This document shows positions 19,461 to 30,090 of a DNA stretch of 64,000 bases, one piece after another. Both the position numbers and the translations under genes were made by a program. This DNA is from Actinomycetota bacterium (GTDB lineage Bacteria; Actinomycetota; CADDZG01; JAHWKV01), in assembly GCA_030447305.1 (NCBI GenBank), contig JAUJPC010000002.1:448927-512926 (forward strand). Direction: 5' to 3'. The first letter of the stretch is position 1. Each line of letters starts with the position of its first letter. The notes under the pieces were generated by a model. That model worked only from the letters and a program-made list of their open reading frames with translations, had not been told where the DNA came from and searched no databases.

Positions 19461-21725
19461 ATGGACAGCAAACGAGAAGCGGTAGACGTTGCTCGCCACG
19501 ATGTCGAGGCCACCGAGCAGATCGAGCTGGCGGTTGAGGGGATGACCTGCTCATCCTGTGCGGTTAGGGTGCAGAAGGTGCTCGGCCGCCAGCCCGGGGT
19601 CGAGCAGGCATACGTCAATCTGGGGACCAACCGGGCGACCGTGTCGTACCGGCCGATGTCGATGTCCCTGGAAGAGCTGCAGTCGGCGGTCTCCAAGATT
19701 GGATACCAACTAAGGCCGCTCGACGAAGACCAAATCGAGTCTAAGGACACCCATGAGCTGGATCGCAGACTATGGCTGAGGCGCGTCTGGATCAGCTGGC
19801 CTCTGGGGCTGGGGGTGCTTTATCTCGGGCTTTTCGAGATGCACTCGCCGTGGGGCCGGTGGGGAGCGCTCGTTCTCACGGTGCCGGTTCAGTTCTACGC
19901 CGGCTGGCCCTTCCTCAAAACAGCGTGGGAGCGCACCCTCAAGTTCACGGCCAACATGGACTCTCTGATCGCACTCGGCACCCTGGCGGCGTTTTCCTAC
20001 TCCACCTATGAGCTGTTCGCCGGCGGCGACCTCTACTTCGATACCGCTGCCCTGATCATCGCCTTCCTGGTCCTCGGCCGCTACTTCGAAGCAAAGGCCA
20101 AAGGGCGCGCCTCCAACGCATTGAAGAAGCTGCTGGAGCTGGGGGCCAAGCAGGCCCGGCTGGTCCAAGACGGCGTGGAGCTCATGGTGCCGGTGGAAGA
20201 GGTCAAGGTAGCAGACCTGGTCAGGGTTCGCCCTGGCGAGAAAATTCCGGTCGACGGAGAGGTGGTCGACGGCCACTCGGCGGTGGACGAGTCGATGCTG
20301 ACCGGAGAATCGGTCCCGGTGGAGAAATCGGCGGGGGACAAGGTGGCGGGAGCCACCATCAACACCAACGGTGCCCTGACCATCCGGGCGACCGCCGTCG
20401 GATCGCAAACCGCGCTGGCTCAAATAGTCCGACTGGTGGCGGAGGCCCAGGGGAGCAAGGCGCCGGTGCAGCGGCTCGCCGACCGGATCTCGGCGGTGTT
20501 CGTGCCCGTGGTCATCGTGGTGGCGGCGCTGACATACTCAAGCTGGTGGCTCGCCGGAGGCGACCTTCGTCAAGGCCTGATCTCAGCGGTGGCGGTGCTG
20601 ATCATCGCCTGCCCCTGTGCGCTCGGCCTGGCCACCCCTACCGCGATCATGGTGGGCACGGGACGCGGCGCCGAGATGGGAGTGCTCATCAAAGGCGGTG
20701 AGGTGCTGGAGGGGTCGAAGAAGGTTCAGACGATAGTCTTCGACAAGACCGGGACCCTCACCCAAGGCCGGATGTCGCTGACCGACGTGCTCGCCGCAGA
20801 TGGCGAAGATCCAGAGGAGATCCTTGGTCAGGCTGCCTCGGTGGAGGCCTCGTCGGAGCATCCGGTTGCCGCGGCCATAGTAGCTGGAGCCAAAAAGCAG
20901 GAGGGGCTTGCACTGGCCGAGGCCGAAAGGTTCACCTCGTTCGCCGGGCACGGCGTCTCGGCTTTGGTTTTTGGACGCGAAGTGGTCGTCGGCAGGCGCA
21001 AGCTCATGCGCGACCGGGCTTTGGTGCTGGACGAGGACCTGGAGCGCGCCGCGGTGGATCTGGAGTCCCGAGGGCGAACTGCGGTCTTCGTGGGATGGCA
21101 GGCAAAGGTCCGGGGCGTCCTGGGCGTCGCCGATACCCTCGAGCCCGAATCCAAGGAGGTGATCTCCGCGCTTAAGCAGATGGGACTACAGACGGTGATG
21201 ATCACGGGCGACAACCAGCGCACCGCCCGCGCCATAGCGAAGGAGGTGGGCATCGACCGGGTGCTGGCCGAGGTGCTGCCCGAGGACAAGGTGTCGGAGG
21301 TCAGCCGGCTGCAGGAGGCAGGCGAAGTGGTGGCCATGGTCGGGGACGGAATCAACGACGCCCCCGCGCTGGTCCGGGCCGATCTCGGCATCGCCATAGG
21401 TACGGGGACCGATGTAGCGATTGAGTCATCCGACATAACACTTATGTCTGGGGACCTGCGCGGGGTCCTGACAGCGCTCAGGCTATCCCGCCAGACCTTC
21501 CGGGTGATCCTGCAGAACCTGGGATGGGCGTTCGGCTACAACACCGCCGCAATTCCCCTAGCCTCGCTCGGTTTGCTGAACCCGGTGATCGCGGGAGCGG
21601 CGATGGCTTTTTCCTCGGTCAGTGTGGTGACCAACTCCCTTCGCCTCAAAAGGTTCGGGCGAAGCCGCAGAACCCGAGCCGCCACCCCCAAACTGGAAAG
21701 GTCACGGGAGGAGGTCCATGTCTAA
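19461..21725 (+). CDS. copA: Copper-translocating P1B-type ATPase
   Basis: [52 protein letters not shown]. Confidence 0.95.
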   Translation: MDSKREAVDVARHDVEATEQIELAVEGMTCSSCAVRVQKVLGRQPGVEQAYVNLGTNRATVSYRPMSMSLEELQSAVSKIGYQLRPLDEDQIESKDTHELDRRLWLRRVWISWPLGLGVLYLGLFEMHSPWGRWGALVLTVPVQFYAGWPFLKTAWERTLKFTANMDSLIALGTLAAFSYSTYELFAGGDLYFDTAALIIAFLVLGRYFEAKAKGRASNALKKLLELGAKQARLVQDGVELMVPVEEVKVADLVRVRPGEKIPVDGEVVDGHSAVDESMLTGESVPVEKSAGDKVAGATINTNGALTIRATAVGSQTALAQIVRLVAEAQGSKAPVQRLADRISAVFVPVVIVVAALTYSSWWLAGGDLRQGLISAVAVLIIACPCALGLATPTAIMVGTGRGAEMGVLIKGGEVLEGSKKVQTIVFDKTGTLTQGRMSLTDVLAADGEDPEEILGQAASVEASSEHPVAAAIVAGAKKQEGLALAEAERFTSFAGHGVSALVFGREVVVGRRKLMRDRALVLDEDLERAAVDLESRGRTAVFVGWQAKVRGVLGVADTLEPESKEVISALKQMGLQTVMITGDNQRTARAIAKEVGIDRVLAEVLPEDKVSEVSRLQEAGEVVAMVGDGINDAPALVRADLGIAIGTGTDVAIESSDITLMSGDLRGVLTALRLSRQTFRVILQNLGWAFGYNTAAIPLASLGLLNPVIAGAAMAFSSVSVVTNSLRLKRFGRSRRTRAATPKLERSREEVHV

Positions 21726-21755
21726 AGCTTCACTGACGCATAGGGAGATAGAGCC

Positions 21756-22874
21756 ATGATTGAGCATGGATGGGACGCCGTCTACACAGGGGCGGGTCTG
21801 TTCTGGAAAGCTCTTTGGGCACTCGCACTCGGTTACGCGATCTCGGCTTTCATCCAAGTATTCCTCTCAAGACGTGAGGCAGCCAAATACCTCGGCGAGG
21901 GGACACCACGGCAGCTGGCTCTTTCTATGGGCCTTGGCTTTGCTTCCTCGTCCTGTTCCTTCGCAGCATTGTCGGCCACAAGGAGCCTGTTCACAAAAGG
22001 TGCGCACCTTATCTCGGCACTTGCATTTATGTTCGCCTCGACCAACCTAGCGATAGAGGTCGCCGCACTGGCGTGGATCTTCCTCGGCTGGCAATTCGTA
22101 GTCGCCCTCTTTGTCGGGGCTCCGATCCTCGTAGCGGTGATGGCGCTCGTGGTGCGACTGACGTATCCGAAGAGGTGGGTCGAAAGTGCTCGCCGGCACG
22201 CCGAAGGTGTCGGGGGACAAGCGATGGATGCATCCGACGGTCTGCCCGGCTCGGTTGGCAAGCGGCTTAAGTCCCGGGAGTCATGGCACCGGGTAGGGCG
22301 CTCGTTCGTCATGGAGTGGAAGATGGTGTGGAAGGAGTTGCTCGTCGGCTTCCTCGTTGCCGGAGCCGTCGCCGCCCTGGTTCCCCGGTCGTTCTTTGAA
22401 GCGATCTTCCCTCAAGGGTTGCCGGGCTGGCTGCTTGTACCGATTCACGCTCTGCTGGCTCCGGTACTGGCGATCTTCACCGTCATCGGTTCGATGGGTA
22501 ATGGTCCGCTGGCGGCGATCCTATTTCAAAACGGGGTGGCATTCGGGGGGATAATGGCGTTTCTGTACTCCGACTTCGTCGTTCCGCCCTCTCTCAAGAT
22601 CAACGCCAACTATTACGGGTGGAGGTTCGCTACATACCTGGGTGTGGTGTTTGCCTTCGCTGCCTTCGTCGCTGGAGTTGCGGTCCACGGCCTTTTCACA
22701 ATCTTCGGTTTGCTCCCCGAGCAAGGGCGGGATGTTCGAGAGCTGGCGAATTTCAGCATTGACTACACCTTCTTCCTGAACGTCTTTTCACTTGTCGTCT
22801 CGGGTGTTCTCGTCTACCTGAGCAAGCGAACGCCGCAAGCCGGTGGGCGCAAAGCAAAGGCCTCGATTGCTTGA
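21756..22874 (+). CDS. Permease (UPF0718/DUF318, ArsP-like)
   Basis: Multi-TM; FASSSCSFAALSATRSLFTKGAHLISALAFMFASTNL; IGSMGNGPLAAILFQNGVAFGGIMAFLYSD. Confidence 0.85.
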   Translation: MIEHGWDAVYTGAGLFWKALWALALGYAISAFIQVFLSRREAAKYLGEGTPRQLALSMGLGFASSSCSFAALSATRSLFTKGAHLISALAFMFASTNLAIEVAALAWIFLGWQFVVALFVGAPILVAVMALVVRLTYPKRWVESARRHAEGVGGQAMDASDGLPGSVGKRLKSRESWHRVGRSFVMEWKMVWKELLVGFLVAGAVAALVPRSFFEAIFPQGLPGWLLVPIHALLAPVLAIFTVIGSMGNGPLAAILFQNGVAFGGIMAFLYSDFVVPPSLKINANYYGWRFATYLGVVFAFAAFVAGVAVHGLFTIFGLLPEQGRDVRELANFSIDYTFFLNVFSLVVSGVLVYLSKRTPQAGGRKAKASIA

Positions 22875-22899
22875 CCCGTCTGCGCGCTGCCCGACTCCC

Positions 22900-23578
22900 G
22901 GGGTTCGAGCCGCGCTGCTCGTCACGATGTCGACGGTCGTGGCGCCTTTGATCGCGGTCTGACTGGTGTCCAGCATCGCCGCGACCTCGGCGCGGCTGTA
23001 GCCGAGCACGTCGCACAGCAGGAGGGTCGCGGTCTGGCGTGGCGGAAGGTGCTGCAGTGCGGTGACGAAAGCGAGCTCGATTGCCTCGCGCTGTTGGTAG
23101 CGGGCCTCGGGGCCCGGTGCTCGCTCTGCGACCTGCTCGAGCAGTGTGTCCGGGTAGGGCTGTAGCCAGGTCACGTCACCGCGCCGGGTGGGCTCGGGCG
23201 GCTCGAACGGAGGCACAGGCTCGGGTGGTCGGCGCCGCCCGGCGTCACGCTGGAAGTTCAGGCAGCGGTTGGTCGCGATGCGGTACAGCCACGCCCGCAG
23301 CGAGGCTCGTTCCGCGAAGCTGTCCAGGCCACGCCACGCCGCGACCAGTGTTTCCTGCAGGATGTCCTCGGCGTCGTCAGCGATCCGAGCATCCGGTAGC
23401 AGTGCAGCTGAAGCTCGCGAACGTACGGGGCGGTGAGCTCGTCAAAGGCCTGGGCGTCACCTCCCCGGGCGCGGTCCAGCGTGGTGTGGCTCACCGCCAC
23501 ATTCTCCCACCGGGCCCAGAGATTCCAGAGAATCTCCCGGCCTGGAGCGTTCCCTTTGACGCTGCGGCGGTGTCTCAA
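22900..23578 (-). pseudogene. ECF sigma factor (SigX5/SigJ-like), frameshifted and 3'-truncated
   Basis: ARGGDAQAFDELTAPYVRELQLHCYRMLGS... and LPPRQTATLLLCDVLGYSRAEVAAMLDTSQTAIKGA in different frames. Confidence 0.8.
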
Positions 23579-23616
23579 CAGGAAACGATTGCGAACGAAG
23601 CCAGCAGGAGTAGCCC

Positions 23617-23943
23617 ATGGCCAGCGACACCGACGTTTTCGAGCGGACGAGCCGCAGTATGCTCGATCAGCACCCCGGCGACGAGCGGGGCCGCATGCTG
23701 CACGCGCCAGGCCAGAAGACCGCCGGCAAGTTCTACGCCTTCCCCAGCGGCGACGATCTGGTCGTAAAGCTCCCCGCCGTGCGGGTCGCCGAAGTCATCG
23801 CAACTGGCGCAGGTCGGCCCTGCGAGCCGCGCAAGAGACGGCCGATGAAGTAATGGGTCCTCCTGCGGCTGACCGACGAACAAACCTGCGCTACGTACCT
23901 GATGGAAGCGCGCGACTTCGTCGCCAACCTCGCCAACCGCTGA
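23617..23943 (+). pseudogene. Small TfoX-like conserved protein with in-frame TAA
   Basis: 109-codon frame; TAA at 23851-23853 between RKRRPMK and WVLLRLTDEQTCATYLMEARDFVANLANR*. Confidence 0.6.
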
Positions 23944-24483
23944 CCGGACACAGAGCCACTGACTGCAAAGGAGGCACCACCATGACCGAGAACCCCAGCC
24001 CGGCCTTGGACATCGCGCAGAAGTACTACCGGGCCTGGACCAGCCACGACTTCGAGCAGGCCATGACCTACATCGCCGAGGACATCGTCTGCGATGCACC
24101 GTCGGGACGCATCGAAGGCAGCGAGGCATTCCGCGAGTTCATGGGACCCTTCACGCAGATCCTCACCGACTCCAAGCTGATCGCCGCCTTCGGTGATGAC
24201 GACACCGCGCTGATGATGTACGACAGCGAGACTGTTCCGGTCAAGAACGCCCCCGGTCTTGGCGATCACTGAAAACCGCGATTTATGATCACCGAAATTC
24301 GCGATGCGATTTACTCAGAGTGACGCTCCTCGCTCGATTAACCTTAGCAGCGACCTCCTTTGCGCTCTTTTGGGCCACCAGACACCTTCATAACGGTTCT
24401 GGCAGATTTTTCAGTTCCTGAGTTGGGCTGAGAGCCGCGTTTGGGAGTTGGGGAGGGGCTTGAGTACGGCACAGAGCAGTCCC

Positions 24484-25275
24484 TCATTGCTTTACCGCCT
24501 CGGCGAGGGCCTGGTGTTCGCGCATCCTCCAGGACGGCCCCTTGATGTTGAAAACCACCGCCCGGTGCATCAGCCGGTCCAAAATTGCGGCGGCGACAAC
24601 CGAGTCACCGAAGACCTCGCCCCAGGAGGGCAGCCCCCGGTTGGTGGTGACGATGGTAGATGAGCCCATCTCGTAGCGGCGGTTGACCACCTGGTAGAAG
24701 GCGTTTCCCGCCGCCCGGTCGAGCGGCACCAGCCCGACGTCATCGATCACCAGGACCGAAGGACCGGTGTAGGTGCGCATCTTGAGCTTGAAGGTGCCCT
24801 CGGCGTAGGCGGCGGCGATCGAGGCGCACATGTCGGCTCCCGAGGCGAAGTAGCCCCGGTACCCTGCCTCCACCGCCAGGGTGCAAAGGGCCACCGCAAG
24901 GTGGGTCTTGCCGCAGCCGGGCTGGCCTAAAAACAAAACTGGCCTTCCCTCTTTGACGAACCTCAAGGAGGCCAGATCCTCGACCAGCTTGCGATCGATC
25001 GAGGGCTGAAAGTCGAAGTCGAAATCCTCGAGGGTGCGCCGCCCGGGAAGGTGAGCGAAGCGCATGCGGGAAGCCAGCCGGCGGTTGCGAGTGGCGGTCA
25101 CCTCCTCGTCCACCAGCCGGGCCAGAAACTGCAGGTGGTCCCACTTGTCGTCTCGTGCCTGCTCCACCAGGGTGGCAAAGCACTCCTCGGCCTTGTTGAG
25201 CTTTAGGTAACCTAAGCCGTCTTTGATCTGCTCGTACACCGATTCGCTCACCGCACACCCCCTGCCCAGCCGCAA
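24484..25275 (-). CDS. istB: IS21 helper ATPase IstB
   Basis: VLFLGQPGCGKTHLAVAL (Walker A), VLVIDDVGLVP (Walker B). Confidence 0.92.
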   Translation of the reverse strand: MRLGRGCAVSESVYEQIKDGLGYLKLNKAEECFATLVEQARDDKWDHLQFLARLVDEEVTATRNRRLASRMRFAHLPGRRTLEDFDFDFQPSIDRKLVEDLASLRFVKEGRPVLFLGQPGCGKTHLAVALCTLAVEAGYRGYFASGADMCASIAAAYAEGTFKLKMRTYTGPSVLVIDDVGLVPLDRAAGNAFYQVVNRRYEMGSSTIVTTNRGLPSWGEVFGDSVVAAAILDRLMHRAVVFNIKGPSWRMREHQALAEAVKQ

Positions 25276-26605
25276 CCGCAGCAGGCTGAGTCCGGGTCAT
25301 AGCTCTCAAGCCGAACCGGCTCGACGTCGTAGTCGCCCTCACCAAGATCGAGCAGATCAACCAAGACCTGCTCATGCGGGGAGAACCTCGGGGTTCGCCG
25401 GTGGCGGCTGAGTGCAATCTGCTCCGCTTCCCGGCGGTGGCGCGGGTCCCAGACCGGCTCGGAACCTGAGGGGGCAATCTGGTGGGTAACCTGCAGCTGG
25501 CCCCGGTGGCGTACCTCGATGATTCGCCGGTCAACCGGCAGCCTGACCTCCACGATCTGGCTGGCCAGGGCCGGTGGCACCGAGTAGAAGACCCCGTCGA
25601 CCTCGATCATCGGAACCGCTTGCCCGACCTGGCGGGACTCCCGCTTTGAGGTGTCGAATCTGAGGCGGGGAAGCGGCCCCAACATCTGCAGCTCGTCTTT
25701 GATCCGCTCCGCCGGAGCCATCCCGGTCACCCGATGGGGCCGGTGGTGGACGTTGTGCTCGAGCCATTCGTCAGCCCTTCGGTTCAGCTCGTTGATGCTG
25801 GCGGGTGGTCCGGTCACGGTCACCTCCTGCAAGAACGCCTCCTTCATCTCCCAAAAGGGACGCTCCACCTTGCCCTTGCGCTTGGCGTCGCCGGCCTGGC
25901 ACGCCTTGAAGGAAAAGCCGTGGTAGGCGGCGAACTCCAACGACTCAGCGAACCAGCGAAACACCCGGCCGTGGGAGCGACCCAGGCACCCCATCCGGTC
26001 GGTGCGTCCGACTCCGGGGACTCCGCCGGTGTCCTCGAAAAGCGCACCAGCCCCTCGAAGGTGTGGTGGCGGTCGATTGAGTCGGTGAACCACCAGTGGC
26101 GGCGCCGGCAGTAGCACAGGATCGCCCCGAAACAGTGCAGCTGCTCCCACCCCCACAGCCGGGCGAAGTCGCAACAGTCGGACCAGTCGAACTGGAACTC
26201 CTCCCCGGGGGCGGTCTCGATCGGAACCGAAACCTCGACCTGCCGGCCCCGACGTGAGCCTCGCACCCCGCACAGGTACCGAGCGAGCGTCGGGTAGCTG
26301 CCGGTGAAGCCTTTAGCTCGGAGCAGCCGCTCGACCGAGGTGGCGAGCAGGTTGGGGTTGGCCTTGAGCAGCATGGCTATCTCTTGGGCCCAGTGCTCGT
26401 TGATCACAAGGTTGGCCGGATCGATCTGCCGCTTCTGTGGCGGTCCACCCCGGCGGATCCACTCCCGTACCGTCGCCGGGTGGTACCCGACCTCCTCGGC
26501 GATCTGCTGCAGGGTCCAGCCTTGCCTTTTCAGTCCTGGAATGTCCAAATACTCCTCCTGAGTCATCATCGTGTAGCCCTCCTGGCTGTTCGGCTTGGTC
26601 GCCAA
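25248..26605 (-). pseudogene. istA: IS21 transposase IstA, frameshift near 26040
   Basis: N-part QQIAEEVGYHPATVREWIRRGG...FQFDWSDC; C-part AKRKGKVERPFWEMKEAFL...NVHHRPH in a different frame. Confidence 0.88.
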
Positions 26606-27260
26606 CAGCCTCGGAGGGCAATGACCACGCAGGGTGGATTAACCCTGCGGGAGGAGCGTCAATTTGTCAGATCACCGCGAGATTCGATGATCATGTTTCG
26701 CGAGATTCAGTGATCGCCGACACCGGGCGCCGAATGCCACACCGTCCAAGACGGCAAGATCACCCATATCCGGATCGTGTTCGATCGGGCGCCGTTCGAA
26801 GCCGCACGAAGCGCGGCGGCGGCCGGCTGACAGCAAGATCGCCGACTTGCGATCAGCGCCGATCTATGTACAGCACTGACTGCTGAATCATTTTCAGATC
26901 TGATCAGCCTGAGTGCTGCTCTCGCGCTCGCTCGATCCGCATGGGCGCCGTGGTAAGGGAGGCATTCCGGTTCGGTTTATGTGACGTTGAGACCACTGAA
27001 AATGCCTAGGACGGACACTTTACGCCTCACCGAGCTCGAAATTCAGGCCAGGCGTGCTCGAGTCCAGATGGCGACTCTTCCCCCATAGGCGGTGAGTAGG
27101 AGTTTGCACCAACCGTCGAGGATCAACTGTCCGTCTTTACCTAGCCCAGTCAGTGAAGAGACCACGTATATAAGGGGGAATCTTCAGAAGCGGCCGGTGT
27201 TGGCGATGGTAACGGTTCCTCTCCTGGAAAGGGCAGCTGCTCATTCACATAAAAGCCGTT

Positions 27261-27662
27261 CTAATTGATCCGTTCCCTAACCCAGTCAGCAAGTTCTTCT
27301 ACCGTAATCGTTCCTGCCGCAACGCCCTCGATAGTGCGGACTGTCTCGTCGCCCCCTGAGTGCAAGTCAGAGGCTGGAGCAATCCAAGTGTGGCCGTTAC
27401 GTTCAACGAATTCGACCATTGCTATGAAACCTGCGCGCTTATTGCCATCTGGCAGGGGGTGGTTCTTTACCAGGTGCCAACCCAGGACGGCGGCCTTGAC
27501 GTGGAACTCAGGATAGAAATCATTCCCGCCAAAGGCCGCCGCCGGCGCTGCCAGGGCAGATTCGGCCAGATGGAGATTCACGTAACGTAGGAGAGTCTTC
27601 GGTTCAATATTCAAGACGGCTCCTGAGATAACGAGATAGTCAGCGAGATCGAGATACTCCAC
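27261..27662 (-). CDS. Fic/Doc-family toxin
   Basis: HPLPDGNKRAGF Fic-type motif; about 133 aa; antitoxin upstream. Confidence 0.88.
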   Translation of the reverse strand: MEYLDLADYLVISGAVLNIEPKTLLRYVNLHLAESALAAPAAAFGGNDFYPEFHVKAAVLGWHLVKNHPLPDGNKRAGFIAMVEFVERNGHTWIAPASDLHSGGDETVRTIEGVAAGTITVEELADWVRERIN

Positions 27663-27665
27663 CCC

Positions 27666-27881
27666 CTACTGAGCCAGTTTCTTTAGAATCGCTTCGTTCC
27701 GCTGAAGGCTGGCCCTAAGCCTTTCTTGAAATTCCTTATCTCGCATTTTGGCCTCAATGTGTGCTGCTATGGCTTTCCGGATCTCTTCTGAAACCGGCGC
27801 CCCCTCGACTTGAGCCACAGCCTCTAACTCAGCTGCCTGGTCTGCTGAAACACGCACGGTCATCGCTTTCATCTGCTCCAT
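27666..27881 (-). CDS. RHH-type antitoxin of the Doc toxin
   Basis: MTVRVSADQAAELEAVAQVEGAPVSEEIRKAIAAHIEAK; immediately upstream of doc. Confidence 0.8.
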   Translation of the reverse strand: MEQMKAMTVRVSADQAAELEAVAQVEGAPVSEEIRKAIAAHIEAKMRDKEFQERLRASLQRNEAILKKLAQ

Positions 27882-27953
27882 CGCATCCTCCTTTCGACGT
27901 CAATCATCATGCTACCTTGGTATCATCATGTCAACGAACAGAAAGGAGTTGTG

Positions 27954-28124
27954 ATGGCAAGGAATAGCCCTAAGGGAGGAGGACGGATAGGAACGGTTAA
28001 GGCTCGGAGTCAGACGAAGACGCCGTCGGGACACTACATCAAAAGGAATGTCGCAAACGGTCGATTCATGGACGTAAAGACAAGCGACAAAACGCCGTTC
28101 AAGGGAGTCCGCAAAGAGGCTTAG
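27954..28124 (+). CDS. Small basic conserved hypothetical protein
   Basis: MARNSPKGGGRIGTVKARSQTKTPSGHYIKRNVANGRFMDVKTSDKTPFKGVRKEA; RBS GAAAGGAG. Confidence 0.65.
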   Translation: MARNSPKGGGRIGTVKARSQTKTPSGHYIKRNVANGRFMDVKTSDKTPFKGVRKEA

Positions 28125-28360
28125 AGAAAGGGTCAGCGGCTCCGGTGGCATGGGCCAGGTTTGGAACGGAGAGTGCCTTCGAGGGAGTGGCGTTATTGGA
28201 CATGGTTGGTTTCTTCGGACGGCCAGACGCGGCGCACGTGCTTTTCTCGAGGACCGTCCCCACAAGCCCTTAGGAACGTAGGGTAAAGAAATCCGGCCGC
28301 TGCTCACCCTTACGCCGTTCGTGGAAGGCTGTGGGACCGAAGCCTGATAGCGGCGACCGT

Positions 28361-28382
28361 TTGTAGGCCATTTTGTAGGCCA
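28361..28382 (+). repeat. Tandem direct repeat (arm-like site b)
   Basis: TTGTAGGCCA TT TTGTAGGCCA followed by AACGTACCCGGACG. Confidence 0.8.
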
Positions 28383-28430
28383 AACGTACCCGGACGAAGA
28401 GGACGCTCAAGCCGGACGAAGCAAATAGGA

Positions 28431-28474
<44 letters not shown>

Positions 28475-28494
28475 AGGCAAATCACATATTTCTA

Positions 28495-28524
28495 CGCATA
28501 AACCCTCTGGTATGCGGTCTTTTT
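28495..28524 (+). terminator. Intrinsic terminator after the tRNA half
   Basis: CGCATA-AACCCTCTGG-TATGCG-GTCTTTTT. Confidence 0.6.
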
Positions 28525-28554
28525 AGTTGAATCGTGATGGGCCCCAAGTCCGAC

Positions 28555-28576
28555 TTGTCGGACATTTGTCGGACCC
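28555..28576 (+). repeat. Tandem 11-bp direct repeat (arm-like site c)
   Basis: TTGTCGGACAT TTGTCGGACCC. Confidence 0.85.
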
Positions 28577-28810
28577 GATGTACTCGGACAGACTGATTCT
28601 GACGTGGGTATAGCCGTAGTGAAGGCTTTAAGCCGGAGCCAAGCCTTCGCGACCATGTTGCCCGGCGTGTCGACTAGCCAGGGTCCCTTCCAGTACTACT
28701 CCTTGAGCCGCCAAGGAACACGACGGTTGAGAATCCTCAAGAATGCTAAGGAATTGTGCGCAAATAGCCCTTTTCGTGCATTCTCCGTCCGACTTGCTGT
28801 CCTCGGGAAG

Positions 28811-28857
28811 ATTTGCCAAGGTGAGGGTCGCCGGTTCGAATCCGGTCGTTCGCTCCA
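28811..28857 (+). tRNA. tRNA-Gly(GCC) 3' half, partial: att-like remnant
   Basis: TTTGCCAAGGTGAGGGTCGCCGGTTCGAATCCGGTCGTTCGCTCCA; TTGCCAA anticodon loop, T-arm, CCA; no 5' half. Followed by TTGTAGGCC. Confidence 0.7.
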
Positions 28858-29081
28858 GTTTGTAGGCCTGAAATGGCCCTTCCGAATGATCTATCTGGGA
28901 GGGCTTCTTACTGCCCCCCGTCCCGTCAGTCCTCTTCCAAAACTGGTAAAGATCGGGCAAATCTGGCAAATCAGTGCTTTCTCGTACTCCAGACTCCGCG
29001 CGGGCAGGTCAAGCCAGCAAGCGGTCACCAATACAGATCAATGAATCCGCGTCACTCGTAGGTATAAGATCATCCCCCCTC

Positions 29082-29612
29082 CTAGCTCGTCGTCGTCCTT
29101 ACGTCTATCTCTGCTTTGTGGTTTCCGCATCGGGCTGTGTCGTGATCTCCTTCATAGCCAAGGCGACTCGTGCATGACCACCTCTTGAGAGACTTACGAG
29201 CCTCGTCGTCAAGGTCGGCCTCCGGCCTCTCGGGATAGAGCCAAAGACGAAGCATCTCCGGCTGCTCACCGCCGATACGGTGCTCTTCGAGATTCCTTCC
29301 TCCCGGCGGAGACCTGAACGAGTCAACTGCCCGCTGCTCGGGACCGTATCGTCCGATGAAGGCCCAAAAGGCCATCAGTTCGGCCACTAGAAGAAGGCCG
29401 ACGGAGAGCAAGGCAGCCAGAGGCGCCCATCGACGCCATGTATGCGGATCGGTTTTACGTGTTCCAGCCGTGCCGATCAGGCCGACGACAGCCATGATGA
29501 ACGCCGCCCCCGCCAACAATACCAATCGCTCTCCAAGCCGCACCCCGTACGGCGCCGTAGGCCCCCCACCCAGGCTGTAGCCGAGCGCAATAAAGGAGCC
29601 GTGTAAGAACAC
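29082..29612 (-). CDS. Hypothetical membrane protein
   Basis: Hydrophobic segments LVLLAGAAFIMAVVGLIG and LAALLSVGLLLVAELMAFWAF; limits uncertain. Confidence 0.35.
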   Translation of the reverse strand: MFLHGSFIALGYSLGGGPTAPYGVRLGERLVLLAGAAFIMAVVGLIGTAGTRKTDPHTWRRWAPLAALLSVGLLLVAELMAFWAFIGRYGPEQRAVDSFRSPPGGRNLEEHRIGGEQPEMLRLWLYPERPEADLDDEARKSLKRWSCTSRLGYEGDHDTARCGNHKAEIDVRTTTS

Positions 29613-30090
29613 ACCAGAATCGATCCGACGATCCCCAGCGTGGCGACGGCTCTAACCACAGCCGGACTGATCCGGCGCAGTAGTCGCTCGAGATCGGCCG
29701 GAGCTTCTGATTCGATGCGTGGGCCTCCCATCTCAAGCGATTTGCATGCGCCCAAACGGAAGATACTACTCTTCGTCCGTTGACGGTCTCGTAGTAGTTG
29801 CTCAAGGCAGCCATGCGGAATCGACAATGTCATGTCATGGCGCGTAACGCCGCCGCCACAAAGCGGTCGTCACACTTACGCCAACGGTCACCTTTCCTCG
29901 CTGCATAGCTGCTTCAGGGATTACCCATGTAGTCCGGACCCCGTTGGGAGCACCTCTTAAGTGGGGGCACCTCTTAAGGCCCTGATGGCTTGATTCCAAC
30001 CGGTTAGAGGAAGTCGCAGAGTTCCTCGTTGACGAACCCGCTGGCGGATCTCAATCCATCTGCGCTACGCACTCGGCGTTCTGAGTCCGA

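Larger units (their letters stand above)
24257..26722 (-). mobile_element. IS21-family element
   Basis: Inverted ends TCTTGGCGATCACTGAA / TGTCGGCGATCACTGAA; CCGG on both flanks; istA/istB arrangement. Confidence 0.85.
23982..26830 (+). pseudogene. SnoaL-like (NTF2-fold) gene split by IS21
   Basis: MTENPSPALDIAQKYYRAWTSHDFEQAMTYIAEDIVCDAP...VKNAPG | GAECHTVQDGKITHIRIVFDRAPFEAARSAAAAG*. Confidence 0.85.

Noticed and set aside
19770-20423. 217-aa minus-strand ORF
   Set aside because: Antisense to copA; His/Arg-rich shadow ORF.
28628-28969. 113-aa ORF containing ERTTGFEPATLTLANLP
   Set aside because: Classic spurious translation across a tRNA T-arm (here the tRNA-Gly half).
28604-29044. 146-aa plus-strand ORF across the left 280-bp repeat
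   Set aside because: Runs through the repeat and the tRNA-Gly half; not a credible protein.
29950-29978. Short tandem GCACCTCTTAAG x2
   Set aside because: Only two 12-bp copies with 17-bp period; no context to interpret, could be chance slippage.
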